Source: Candidatus Sericytochromatia bacterium | GTDB lineage: Bacteria; Cyanobacteriota; Sericytochromatia; UBA7694 | Assembly: GCA_018780035.1 (NCBI GenBank) | Contig: JADMKE010000037.1 | Coordinates: forward strand, 1 to 64,000 | DNA: 64,000 bases | Direction: 5' to 3' | Part shown: piece by piece, positions 1 through 7,224 of the stretch | Numbering within the stretch: the first letter of the stretch is position 1 | Layout: every line of letters starts with the position of its first letter | Notes under the pieces: model-generated | Database searches by the model: none | Seen by the model: only the letters and a program-made list of their open reading frames with translations | Told to the model about the DNA's origin: nothing | Program-made: the position numbers and the translations under genes

Positions 1-230
1 AAGATGTGAGCGCCTTGGCGGTGGCGGCCCGCGACGGTTTGCCCGGAGATGCCAAGGTGGTGGAATTTGTGGAATTGGCGCAGAAAGCGGAGTTGATGTT
101 TAACCCTGCGCCACGCTTGAGCATATCGACGATTGTAGGCGGTAGCAAAAACCCGGCACAATTGAGCAAATGGAGTGACTTTTTGGCCCAGCAGCTCGGG
201 GGCGGAGGCAAGCCTCCGGTGGGGAAATAA
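1..230 (+). CDS. C-terminal end of an unidentified protein (cut by window edge)
   Basis: The reading frame is open from the first base, so this is probably the tail of a longer gene rather than a 74-residue protein starting at the GTG at 6; there is no ribosome site in view. About 75 residues are visible. The first part is hydrophilic-amphipathic, and the tail is rich in Gly, Lys and Pro. I do not recognise the family. It ends 79 bases before the BolA-family gene. No terminator is evident in between. Confidence 0.45.
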   Translation, partial: DVSALAVAARDGLPGDAKVVEFVELAQKAELMFNPAPRLSISTIVGGSKNPAQLSKWSDFLAQQLGGGGKPPVGK

Positions 231-309
231 GAATCCCGACTATCTTGTCTGTTTTGTGGCGTCTGTGTTACCCTGAACCTGTGATTATCAACGTATTCGG
301 GAGTTGCCC

Positions 310-585
310 ATGATTGCCCAACAGGTCAAAGAGATCATCGAAAACCAATTGGAAAATGCCCAGGTGTTTATCCGCGATTTTACGGGCGGAGGTGATCATC
401 TGGAAGTCAATGTGGTTTGGCCCGGTTTTGAGGGCATGTCCCGCGTGCGCCAACAGCAGACCGTGTATGGGCTGCTCAATCACTTGATTGGCGATGGCAA
501 ACCCATTCATGCCCTCTCGATGAAAACCTGGGCTGTTGCGCCCGCTGAATTGAGCCGTCCCGCTGATGCCTATTATGGCATTTAA
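310..585 (+). CDS. BolA/IbaG-family protein
   Basis: A 91-residue BolA-like protein. BolA-family proteins bind monothiol glutaredoxins, often with a shared [2Fe-2S] cluster, and take part in Fe-S trafficking in the cytoplasm. Visible family features are the N-terminal helix (IAQQVKEIIENQL), the central strand ending in GGGDHLEVNVV, and the segment before LIGDGKPIHALSMKT with its conserved His. The ATG at 310 is preferred over an in-frame TTG at 304, because CGGGAG sits 6 bases before it. The CGFS glutaredoxin gene follows 40 bases downstream, which is the classic partner arrangement. A specific IbaG versus BolA assignment is not certain. Confidence 0.88.
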   Translation: MIAQQVKEIIENQLENAQVFIRDFTGGGDHLEVNVVWPGFEGMSRVRQQQTVYGLLNHLIGDGKPIHALSMKTWAVAPAELSRPADAYYGI

Positions 586-625
586 TATAGCCACCCTTAA
601 ATAATCTCTCTGAAGGAGAACTGCC

Positions 626-955
626 ATGTCCCGTGATGTGATCAAAGAAATTGAAGAAGAGATCAAAACCCACAAGGTGATGCTCTATATGAAGGGCACA
701 CCCGAACAGCCCATGTGTGGCTTTTCGTACACCGTGATCGAAATCCTGAACCAAGTCGGGCAGCCTTACGCCTCTGTCAATATCCTGGCTGATCAGGAAA
801 AGCGTGAAGCCATCAAGCAGTATTCAAATTGGCCCACGATTCCGCAATTGTATATCAATGGCGAATTTGTTGGCGGCTGTGATATCACCCGCGAAATGTT
901 TGAAAGTGGTGAATTGAAACAGGTTGTTGATCAGGCTTTTGCAGCCACCGTTTAG
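626..955 (+). CDS. grxD: Monothiol glutaredoxin (CGFS type, Grx4/GrxD)
   Basis: A 109-residue single-domain monothiol glutaredoxin, the usual length for the GrxD family. The CGFS active site is at residues 31-34, preceded by KGTPEQP. The TIPQLYING segment and the GGCDI glutathione-binding turn follow at about 73-93. Such proteins carry a [2Fe-2S] cluster held by the CGFS Cys and glutathione, and deliver or sense Fe-S with BolA partners. AAGGAG lies 9 bases before the ATG. The gene is co-directional with the BolA-family gene and is closed by a strong hairpin terminator, so the two look like one transcript. Confidence 0.96.
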   Translation: MSRDVIKEIEEEIKTHKVMLYMKGTPEQPMCGFSYTVIEILNQVGQPYASVNILADQEKREAIKQYSNWPTIPQLYINGEFVGGCDITREMFESGELKQVVDQAFAATV

Positions 956-977
956 TTTTTCAGTTTTTACCAATCAA

Positions 978-1004
978 AAGCGGGCCTCATTTGAGGCCCG
1001 CTTT
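978..1004. terminator. Hairpin terminator after grxD
   Basis: A perfect 12-bp inverted repeat (978-989 with 992-1003, arm AAGCGGGCCTCA) has a 2-base spacer and an A-rich upstream/T-rich downstream edge. It lies 23 bases past grxD and 37 bases past the stop of the convergent EF-hand gene, so it may serve both strands. Confidence 0.8.
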
Positions 1005-1040
1005 GTGCTGTGTCAGATTTTATCTTGATCTGAGCGGAGT

Positions 1041-2126
1041 CTATTTCATCAGGGCGTCATAGACTTGGCGTTTGTTATAGTCAGAGCTGAAGTTCTGACC
1101 CACTTGGTGCATCAGGAATTCTTTTTCGGGCATATCCAGACGTTGACTGCGAATCAGGCTCTTGAAGCTTTCAACCTGGGTGTATTCGCTACCGATGGTG
1201 CCAATGCTGATCATCACAGACTGTTGGGCCTGGGGAGAGAGGCGTTGGGTCTGAATCAGATTACCAAGGATCTGGCCTTTGTTAAAATCAGAGCTCATTT
1301 CCCGGACAGACTTGGCCAATTTGATCGCCGACTCGTCGCGCAGGCTGGGGTTTTTGGCCAGACTCTTGAGCAATTCGGTTTGGGTATAATCAGAGCTGAT
1401 GGATTTGCTGATGGTTTCAACCAACATCAGTTGTTCACGGGTGGACATATCTGTTTGTCCAACCATTTTGCCGAGAATCTGACCTTTTTCGTAGTCAGAA
1501 CTCATGCTGCGGACCATTTCGAGCTTCATATAAGCGCCTGAATCACGCTCAGCAGGGGGAGCTGAAAAGGGATCGTTGAAAGGGTTGCTGGGTTGAACGG
1601 GACGGGGCTGAGTGGGCTGGGGCTTAAAGGGATCGTTGCTGGGTGAATTAAAAGGATTGCTGGGAGCGGGCTCTTTAAAAGGGTTGTGGCTGGTTTGGCT
1701 GGCTTGACCCAGGGTCAAACTACCGGAAACCAGGGCTTCAGCAAATTCTTTGCGGCTGATGCGGTTGTCGCCATTGATATCCACTGCACGCAGCACTTCG
1801 GGGCTGGCAGCAAAGTCTTCTTTGGAGATCCAGGCATCAGAAACCCATTCAGCTACAGGGCGATCAAAATTTTCGTTGCGTTTGGAGAAATAATCGGCAA
1901 TTTTATCAGCCGTTTCGGGGCTCAGGCGGGAGATAAAGACATCGCCTTTTTCGAGCGAGGTGGCCATTTCACGGGTGCCAGCAATGCCGTTGGCATTGCC
2001 CATTTGGGCGTGGGCATTCCAGCTGATATTGGCTTCAGTTTTGTCGATACGGTTATTGCGGTTATTGTCGAGGGCACGGGTGAGTGCCATATAGTCTTGG
2101 GACTGAAGATTGGTTAAATTTGGCAT
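1041..2126 (-). CDS. EF-hand protein with Pro-rich linker and SSDY-type repeats
   Basis: About 361 residues with no signal peptide or membrane segment. The N-terminal third has a canonical EF-hand loop (DINGDNRISRKEF) and a degenerate one near the start (DNNRNNRIDKTE), suggesting Ca2+ binding. A Pro/Asn/Phe-rich linker with repeated NPF and DPF follows. The last ~160 residues carry five spaced units with cores such as SSDYEKGQIL, SSDYTQTELL, SSDFNKGQIL and SSDYNKRQVY, about 35-37 residues apart and probably a helical repeat array. The ATG at 2126 is chosen over the one at 2147 because AGAGGA sits 9 bases before it. It is transcribed alone. Function is unknown. Confidence 0.8.
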   Translation of the reverse strand: MPNLTNLQSQDYMALTRALDNNRNNRIDKTEANISWNAHAQMGNANGIAGTREMATSLEKGDVFISRLSPETADKIADYFSKRNENFDRPVAEWVSDAWISKEDFAASPEVLRAVDINGDNRISRKEFAEALVSGSLTLGQASQTSHNPFKEPAPSNPFNSPSNDPFKPQPTQPRPVQPSNPFNDPFSAPPAERDSGAYMKLEMVRSMSSDYEKGQILGKMVGQTDMSTREQLMLVETISKSISSDYTQTELLKSLAKNPSLRDESAIKLAKSVREMSSDFNKGQILGNLIQTQRLSPQAQQSVMISIGTIGSEYTQVESFKSLIRSQRLDMPEKEFLMHQVGQNFSSDYNKRQVYDALMK

Positions 2127-2306
2127 AATCTGGGATCCTCTTTTCATTTACACTTGAGTTTGGATAATTTTCTTATCGGGAGAAATCCAGCTAAAATTCT
2201 TATGGTTTGGTTAAGTCAAGAGAAATAAATAGTTAATTATTTGCTAAGAAATAAATAATTTTCTTTACTTTTGCGCGCAATGATACATCCGCATTGAAGA
2301 TAGGGG

Positions 2307-2315
2307 TGTTAAAAT
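2307..2315 (+). promoter_or_regulatory. Possible extended -10 promoter for the KASIII-like gene
   Basis: TGTTAAAAT matches an extended -10 (TGn plus TAAAAT) about 70 bases before the ATG at 2386, in the AT-rich gap between divergent genes. No good -35 box is seen. Confidence 0.3.
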
Positions 2316-2385
2316 TAAATGCAAAATGGCCCTAAATGCCTCAAAAGCCCATTATTAAAAGTTCTGGAGAACGAGTAGCACAATC

Positions 2386-3378
2386 ATGAAAAAAGCCTTA
2401 CAGATCGTCAGCATGGGCAAATATCTTCCGCCCCATCAGGTGACTGCCTCAGAATTGGAGGCCAAAATGGGGCTGGAGCCCGGCTGGATTATGGAAAAAT
2501 CAGGGGTCGCCATTCGCCATTTTGTCGAAGAAGACAGCAATGCCAGCATGGGAGCCAAAGCCCTGGCCCAGGCCTTGGAGCGCGGGGGAGTGGCCTATGA
2601 GGAGCTGGATTTGATTATTTCAGCTGCAGGCTCTTATGATTACCCGATCCCCGACACTTCCTGTTTGATTCAAAAAGAGGCAGGCCATGGTGATTCGGGC
2701 ATTCCCTCGTTTACTGTGGATGCCACCTGTCTGAGTTTTATCACAGCCATGGATGTGGCCTCGTGTCTGCTCAGCAGCGGCCGTTACCGCCAAATTGCGA
2801 TCGTCAGCAGTGAATCGGCTTCAAAGTCGCTGAATTACAACGAGTGGGAGAGTGCCTCTCTGCTGGGGGATGGGGCGGCTGCGGCGATTGTGCGTCTGAC
2901 GCCCGAAGGCGAAGCTTCGGGGGTTTTAAGTGCGGCGATGGAAACCTATGGCGATGGCGCTTTTTATACCTGGGTGCGGGGGGGCGGCAATGCCTTTCAT
3001 CCGGGGCATGAGCCCTTTGATGCCGAGGCGTATACCTTCCACATGAACGGCGCAGCCGTTTTGGGCATGGCCTTTCGCAAATTGCGGGGCTTTGTCAAAA
3101 AACTCTTTGCTGAGTTGGATTTTTCTTTGCAAGAAGTTGACCTGTTTGTTCCTCACCAGGCCAGTCGTGTGGCCTTGGAAAAGGCCCAGGCCTTTTTTAA
3201 GTTGAGTGATACCCAATTTGTCAGCAATATTGAAACCCATGGCAATTGTATTGCTGCTTCGATTCCGATGGCACTCTGTGATGCGATTGAAGCAAAACGT
3301 CTCAAGCGTGGAGACCGCGTCTGTCTGCTGGGCACGGGTGCCGGTTTGTCGTTGGGTGGGCTGGTTTTTGTCTACTAA
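2386..3378 (+). CDS. 3-oxoacyl-ACP synthase III-like condensing enzyme
   Basis: A 330-residue thiolase-fold enzyme of the FabH/KASIII superfamily. These make a C-C bond between an acyl thioester and a second thioester. The catalytic triad is readable: Cys115 in VDATCLSF, His257 in FVPHQAS and Asn287 in HGNCIAAS; the GTGAGLS loop closes the fold. It is unlikely to be the housekeeping FabH because its neighbours are not fab genes. Instead it leads an ATP-grasp ligase and an extended SDR with overlapping ends. OleA (olefin synthesis) and secondary-metabolite KASIII enzymes have the same fold. Substrate and product are unknown; dedicated lipid or secondary-metabolite chemistry is inference. Confidence 0.85.
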   Translation: MKKALQIVSMGKYLPPHQVTASELEAKMGLEPGWIMEKSGVAIRHFVEEDSNASMGAKALAQALERGGVAYEELDLIISAAGSYDYPIPDTSCLIQKEAGHGDSGIPSFTVDATCLSFITAMDVASCLLSSGRYRQIAIVSSESASKSLNYNEWESASLLGDGAAAAIVRLTPEGEASGVLSAAMETYGDGAFYTWVRGGGNAFHPGHEPFDAEAYTFHMNGAAVLGMAFRKLRGFVKKLFAELDFSLQEVDLFVPHQASRVALEKAQAFFKLSDTQFVSNIETHGNCIAASIPMALCDAIEAKRLKRGDRVCLLGTGAGLSLGGLVFVY

Positions 3379-4555
3379 TCTGCCCTTGGAACGTGTCCTG
3401 TTTACGGGTGGGCGCAGCCCCGCCACACTGGCGCTTTTGCGCCTCTTTGCTGCTCACGGCACACGGGCCTATGTGGCTGAAAGTATTCCGTTTAATTTGG
3501 CGGGTGCCTCGCGCTTTTGTCAAAAAAGCCTCAAGGTGCCCCCCCCCGCCCAGGAAAGTGCCGCTTTTGTGGCTGCATTGGAGCAATACCTCAAGGAATA
3601 CCGGATTGAATTGTTGATCCCGACCTGTGAAGAGGTTTTTTATGTCTCACGCTGGAAGCAAACCCTGGAAAAACACTGTGAGGTCTTTACCTCAACCATT
3701 GATGTCTTGACCAATTTGCACAGCAAATACCAATTTGTGCAAATTCTCGGTGGGCTTAAACTTTCGGCACCAGAGACGGTCCGGGTTGAGACTTCAGCAC
3801 AATTGGAAGCCGCTCTGGCGGAATACCCGCAATATGTGCTCAAAGCGGAATTCTCGCGTTTTTCGAGCCATGTTTTGATCAATCAGCCCGTAGAGCAGGC
3901 TTTGGCAGAAGTTCAGCCCAGTCCCGAACAGGCCTGGGTCGTGCAACGCTTTTTGCCAGGGCAGCAATTCTGTTCGTATACAGTGGCCCGCGCCGGAAAA
4001 ATCCGGGCCCACTGTGTCTATGCCAGTGTGCACTGTGTCGGACAGGGCTCCACGATTTATTTTGAGTCGGTCAGCGTGCCCGAAATTGAGCAGATTGTGG
4101 CCAAAATTGTCGATGGTCTGGATTATACCGGGCAAATCGCCTTTGACTTTATCTACAGCGAGGGCCGCTATTGGCCGATTGAATGCAATCCCCGCGCCAC
4201 CACAGGCACACTTTTATTCGAACCCCAGGATGGCTTGAGCCAGGCCTTTGCCCCCGGAGATGCGGGCCCTGTGCACCGACCCGGAGGTGATCGCAACCGC
4301 ATGGTGGCTTTTGCGATGTGGCTCTTTGCCATGCCGCAGGTGCGCAGTTTAAGCGCTTTTCAGGCCCTGTGGACCGAAATGCAGCAGGCCGATGATGCGG
4401 TTTTTCGCGCCGATGATCTGCAGCCCTTTTGGGCCCAGTTTCAGTTGATGTTTGAAACCTGGCGCCGATCGCGCAAACACAAAACCGATCTGCTCTCAGC
4501 TTCAACCCTGGATATTGAATGGAATGGCCACTGGCCCAAACAAAGGAGCGCATGA
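3368..4555 (+). CDS. ATP-grasp domain carboxylate ligase
   Basis: About 395 residues of ATP-grasp type (CarB/RimK-like), which activate a carboxylate as acyl phosphate for attack by an amine or similar nucleophile. The opening strand LERVLFTGG with a pre-ATP-grasp fold, the ATP-binding stretch around QYVLKAEFSRFSSHV, and the Mg-binding motif PIECNPRATTG near residue 285 are visible. Starts are ambiguous. The frame is open well into the upstream gene, and a TTG at 3368 overlapping its stop fits translational coupling; GTG 3356 or TTG 3386 are alternatives. Its TGA overlaps the start region of the next gene. The substrate is not predictable from sequence. Confidence 0.8.
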   Translation: MSTNLPLERVLFTGGRSPATLALLRLFAAHGTRAYVAESIPFNLAGASRFCQKSLKVPPPAQESAAFVAALEQYLKEYRIELLIPTCEEVFYVSRWKQTLEKHCEVFTSTIDVLTNLHSKYQFVQILGGLKLSAPETVRVETSAQLEAALAEYPQYVLKAEFSRFSSHVLINQPVEQALAEVQPSPEQAWVVQRFLPGQQFCSYTVARAGKIRAHCVYASVHCVGQGSTIYFESVSVPEIEQIVAKIVDGLDYTGQIAFDFIYSEGRYWPIECNPRATTGTLLFEPQDGLSQAFAPGDAGPVHRPGGDRNRMVAFAMWLFAMPQVRSLSAFQALWTEMQQADDAVFRADDLQPFWAQFQLMFETWRRSRKHKTDLLSASTLDIEWNGHWPKQRSA

Positions 4556-5550
4556 TGAAAATTCTGGTAACGGGTGCCACAGGCTTTTTGGGCTTTCGCC
4601 TGATCCAAGCCCTGAAAGAACAGGGCCATTTTGTGATTGCCACAGGCCGCAATCCCGCCATGGCCGAAAAAATTCGCCACCTTGGGATCGCTTTTGAAGC
4701 CGGTTCTGTCGAAAATGCCGACTTTGTGGCGGGTATTTCCCAAGGGGTGGAAGCCGTGATTCACACCGCAGGTTTGTCTTCGCCCTGGGGCAAATACGCC
4801 GACTTTTATGCTGCCAATGTGCAAGGCACAGAGTCGGTGATCGCGGCCTGCAAGCAGAATCAGATTCGCCGTTTGGTGCATGTCTCGACCCCCAGCATTT
4901 ATGTCGAGTACCGCGACCGCGAAGATGTCAAAGAATCTGACCCCTTGCCGAGCAAATTTGCCAATGCTTATGCAACCACCAAATTTTTGGCCGAAGAGCG
5001 GGTGCGGGCGGCTGCCCAAGCCGGCCTCGAAACGATCATGATTCGCCCCCGGGCTTTGATAGGAGCGGGCGACACCGTGATTCTGCCCCGCCTGCTGCGG
5101 GCCCACAAAGAGGGCCGTCTACGCATCATTGGCAAAGGCCAAAACCGGGTGGATTTAACGGCGGTCTCCAATGTCGTCGATGCCCTGATACTCTGTTTAA
5201 ATGCGCCAACAGAGGCCCTCGGTGAGGCGTACAATATCACCAACGGAGAGCCGGTGAAACTCTGGGAATTTCTGCAGAGCGCCTTTGAGCGTCTCGGCCT
5301 CACGCTGGATACCCGCCATCTTCCCTATCACTTGGCTTTTTCGCTGGCTGCGGCTCTGGAAAGCGCCGCCACACTCGACCCGGCGTATAAAGAACCCCCT
5401 TTGACCCGCTACACGGTTTGTATGCTCGCAAAAAGCCAAACCCTGAATATCGACAAAGCCCGCGCGCGCTTGGGCTATCAGCCCCGGCAGTCGCTCTTGG
5501 ATGCCACGGCTGAATTTATCACCTGGTGGAAGCAGAGCAATTGGCTTTAG
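4555..5550 (+). CDS. Extended SDR: NAD(P)-dependent epimerase/3beta-HSD-like reductase
   Basis: A 331-residue extended short-chain dehydrogenase. The nucleotide-binding motif GATGFLG is at residues 7-13. The catalytic Ser region is STPSIY, and YATTK gives the Tyr/Lys pair. The protein resembles the 3beta-hydroxysteroid dehydrogenase branch that includes OleD. The ATG at 4555 is preferred: AAGGAG at 4543-4548 is 6 bases away, versus 3 for the ATG at 4552. Either start overlaps the ATP-grasp stop codon. With the upstream condensing enzyme it could reduce a beta-keto product, but this is inference. Confidence 0.85.
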   Translation: MKILVTGATGFLGFRLIQALKEQGHFVIATGRNPAMAEKIRHLGIAFEAGSVENADFVAGISQGVEAVIHTAGLSSPWGKYADFYAANVQGTESVIAACKQNQIRRLVHVSTPSIYVEYRDREDVKESDPLPSKFANAYATTKFLAEERVRAAAQAGLETIMIRPRALIGAGDTVILPRLLRAHKEGRLRIIGKGQNRVDLTAVSNVVDALILCLNAPTEALGEAYNITNGEPVKLWEFLQSAFERLGLTLDTRHLPYHLAFSLAAALESAATLDPAYKEPPLTRYTVCMLAKSQTLNIDKARARLGYQPRQSLLDATAEFITWWKQSNWL

Positions 5551-6626
5551 ACTCAGCTCCAAGCGACCCCGAGGCGGCTTTTCAACAGGCCCTTTCACTT
5601 CAGCAGGCAGGACAAAACGCTGAGGCAGAGCGGGTTTATCGCGAATTGTTAAAACTTGCCCCCAATTGGGTCGCCGCCCATTTTAATCTGGGGGTGTTGC
5701 TTTTGGCGCGAGGGGCCTGGCATGAGGGTTTTCAGCAGTTGGAATGGCGTCTGCAGAAGCCCTCAAGTCGCTTTAAAGTCGGGCATCGTCCCCGCTGGCA
5801 GGGCCAAAAGCTAAGCGGTCAGCGGATTTTGATCCAAGCGGAATATGGCTATGGCGATATGATTCAGTTTTGGCGTTTTTTACCGAGGCTCTGTGAACAG
5901 GCCGGTGAGGTCATTCTGGAATTGCCAAGAGCGCTGCAGCCTTTGGCGGCCCAATTGGATTTACCCCTGACTTTGCATCCAGAGGGCGCGCCTCTCCCGG
6001 CTTGTGAATATCTGTTGCCGCTACTCAGTTTGCCTCACCGGCTGGGGGTTTCCCTGACCGCAGAGCTTGCGGTCTTGCCTCCCTGGAAAAGCGCTTTTGC
6101 CCGCTCATTGGTCTCCTCACTTGAAACTGTCAAACAGGTGGGGCTGGTTTGGCAAGGCCGCCAGGCTTCCGATGACGCCTCTCAAAAGGCCGCTTACCGT
6201 GAGTTACAAAGGCGCAAAGCTTTGCCTGTGGACGTGGTTCAGGCCTGGGTTGCAGCCTTCTCCAGCACGACTTTTTCTGCTTTTCAGCCCGGCATTGCCC
6301 CCGGTGATTTGCCCCCTGGTCTGATTGACCTCGGCTCTCAGCTTGGGGATTTTGCCCAGACAGCAGAACACCTGCTGCAGATGGATCTGGTCATTTCGGT
6401 CGATTCTGCGGTGGCCCATTTGGCCGCTTCGCTGGGCCTGCCGACCTGCTTGCTTTTGCCTGAGCCTGCGCCCTGGATCTGGCCAAGTAGAGGCATCGAG
6501 ACCCCCTGGTATCCGTCCTTGCGGATCTTTCGCCAAGTTTTGCCCGCTGATTGGACGGTGCCAAATGCTGAGATAGTCAAGCTTCTGGCGCAAACCACTG
6601 GCACAAATGGCCTCCAACCTGCTTAA
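5526..6626 (+). CDS. TPR-containing GT9-like glycosyltransferase
   Basis: About 366 residues. Roughly residues 15-75 form TPR helices (AAFQQALSLQQAGQNAEAERV, then WVAAHFNLGVLLL). The rest resembles the glycosyltransferase family 9/heptosyltransferase fold, with GYGDMIQFWRFLP near residue 105 and the C-terminal nucleotide-sugar region DLVISVDSAVAHLAASLG. Such TPR-GT9 hybrids are common in cyanobacteria and other diderms and probably modify surface glycans. The GTG start at 5526 overlaps the SDR end by 25 bases; TTG 5541 is an alternative. A link to the preceding condensing-enzyme cassette is unproven. Confidence 0.75.
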   Translation: MEAEQLALDSAPSDPEAAFQQALSLQQAGQNAEAERVYRELLKLAPNWVAAHFNLGVLLLARGAWHEGFQQLEWRLQKPSSRFKVGHRPRWQGQKLSGQRILIQAEYGYGDMIQFWRFLPRLCEQAGEVILELPRALQPLAAQLDLPLTLHPEGAPLPACEYLLPLLSLPHRLGVSLTAELAVLPPWKSAFARSLVSSLETVKQVGLVWQGRQASDDASQKAAYRELQRRKALPVDVVQAWVAAFSSTTFSAFQPGIAPGDLPPGLIDLGSQLGDFAQTAEHLLQMDLVISVDSAVAHLAASLGLPTCLLLPEPAPWIWPSRGIETPWYPSLRIFRQVLPADWTVPNAEIVKLLAQTTGTNGLQPA

Positions 6627-6634
6627 ATAAGGGG

Positions 6635-7150
6635 ATGTTGCATTTTTCTACTGGCTTGGTTTTGGGACTTTCGGCCCTGAGCATTTTCACGGCCTGTGTT
6701 TCTGTCGATGCCCGCTCGCAGCAGGCTGTCCCATCGCCAACATCTTTGCCCACTTCAGTTGCAAGCGCTTCAGCAAGCCCTGTCCTGTTGCCCGCGCGTT
6801 TTGGCGAGGTTGCTCTGCAGGTTGAACTCGCCCGCAGCGATCAAGAACAGCAAAAAGGCCTGATGTTTCGCAAGAGCATGCCCGCCGATCAGGGCATGTT
6901 ATTTGTGTTTGAAAAAGAGCAACGCTTGGGCTTTTGGATGAAAAATACCTATCTCCCCCTGAGCATTGCTTTTCTAAATTCAGCCTTCAAAATTGTGGAT
7001 ATCCAGGATATGATGCCCCTGGATGAAAATACCCATGTCTCTCTCTCTCCCGCCCTCTACGCCCTGGAAATGAATCAGGGCTGGTTTCGCCAACACAACA
7101 TTGAAGTTGGCGCCAAATTGGAGATCCGCCTGCCTGCGGAGCCATCCTAA
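6635..7150 (+). CDS. DUF192 (UPF0127) family lipoprotein
   Basis: A 171-residue exported protein. The signal sequence ends at a plausible lipobox (SIFTAC, Cys21), followed by a Ser/Pro/Ala linker and a DUF192 domain from about residue 55. Diagnostic segments are ARSDQEQQKGLMFRKSMP, GMLFVFEKEQRLGFWMKNTY and ALEMNQGWF. DUF192 proteins are small beta proteins of unknown biochemical role, usually in the envelope. The start ATG follows the upstream stop by 8 bases, with AAGGGG directly against it; TTG 6638 is possible. It is co-directional with the amidase gene 74 bases downstream. Confidence 0.88.
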   Translation: MLHFSTGLVLGLSALSIFTACVSVDARSQQAVPSPTSLPTSVASASASPVLLPARFGEVALQVELARSDQEQQKGLMFRKSMPADQGMLFVFEKEQRLGFWMKNTYLPLSIAFLNSAFKIVDIQDMMPLDENTHVSLSPALYALEMNQGWFRQHNIEVGAKLEIRLPAEPS

Positions 7151-7224
7151 GTCAGGGGTACCCCCCTCACAGATTCCCTGTTGGGAGACAGGATAAAATA
7201 CCCAGAGGATCAGGTCTGAAAAGA

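Noticed and set aside
268..675. Minus-strand reading frame opposite the BolA and grxD genes
   Set aside because: It lies antisense to two clearly conserved genes and has no recognisable protein features.
2386..5550. Complete ole (olefin) pathway
   Set aside because: No OleB or OleC-type gene is present, and the middle gene is ATP-grasp, not acyl-AMP ligase.
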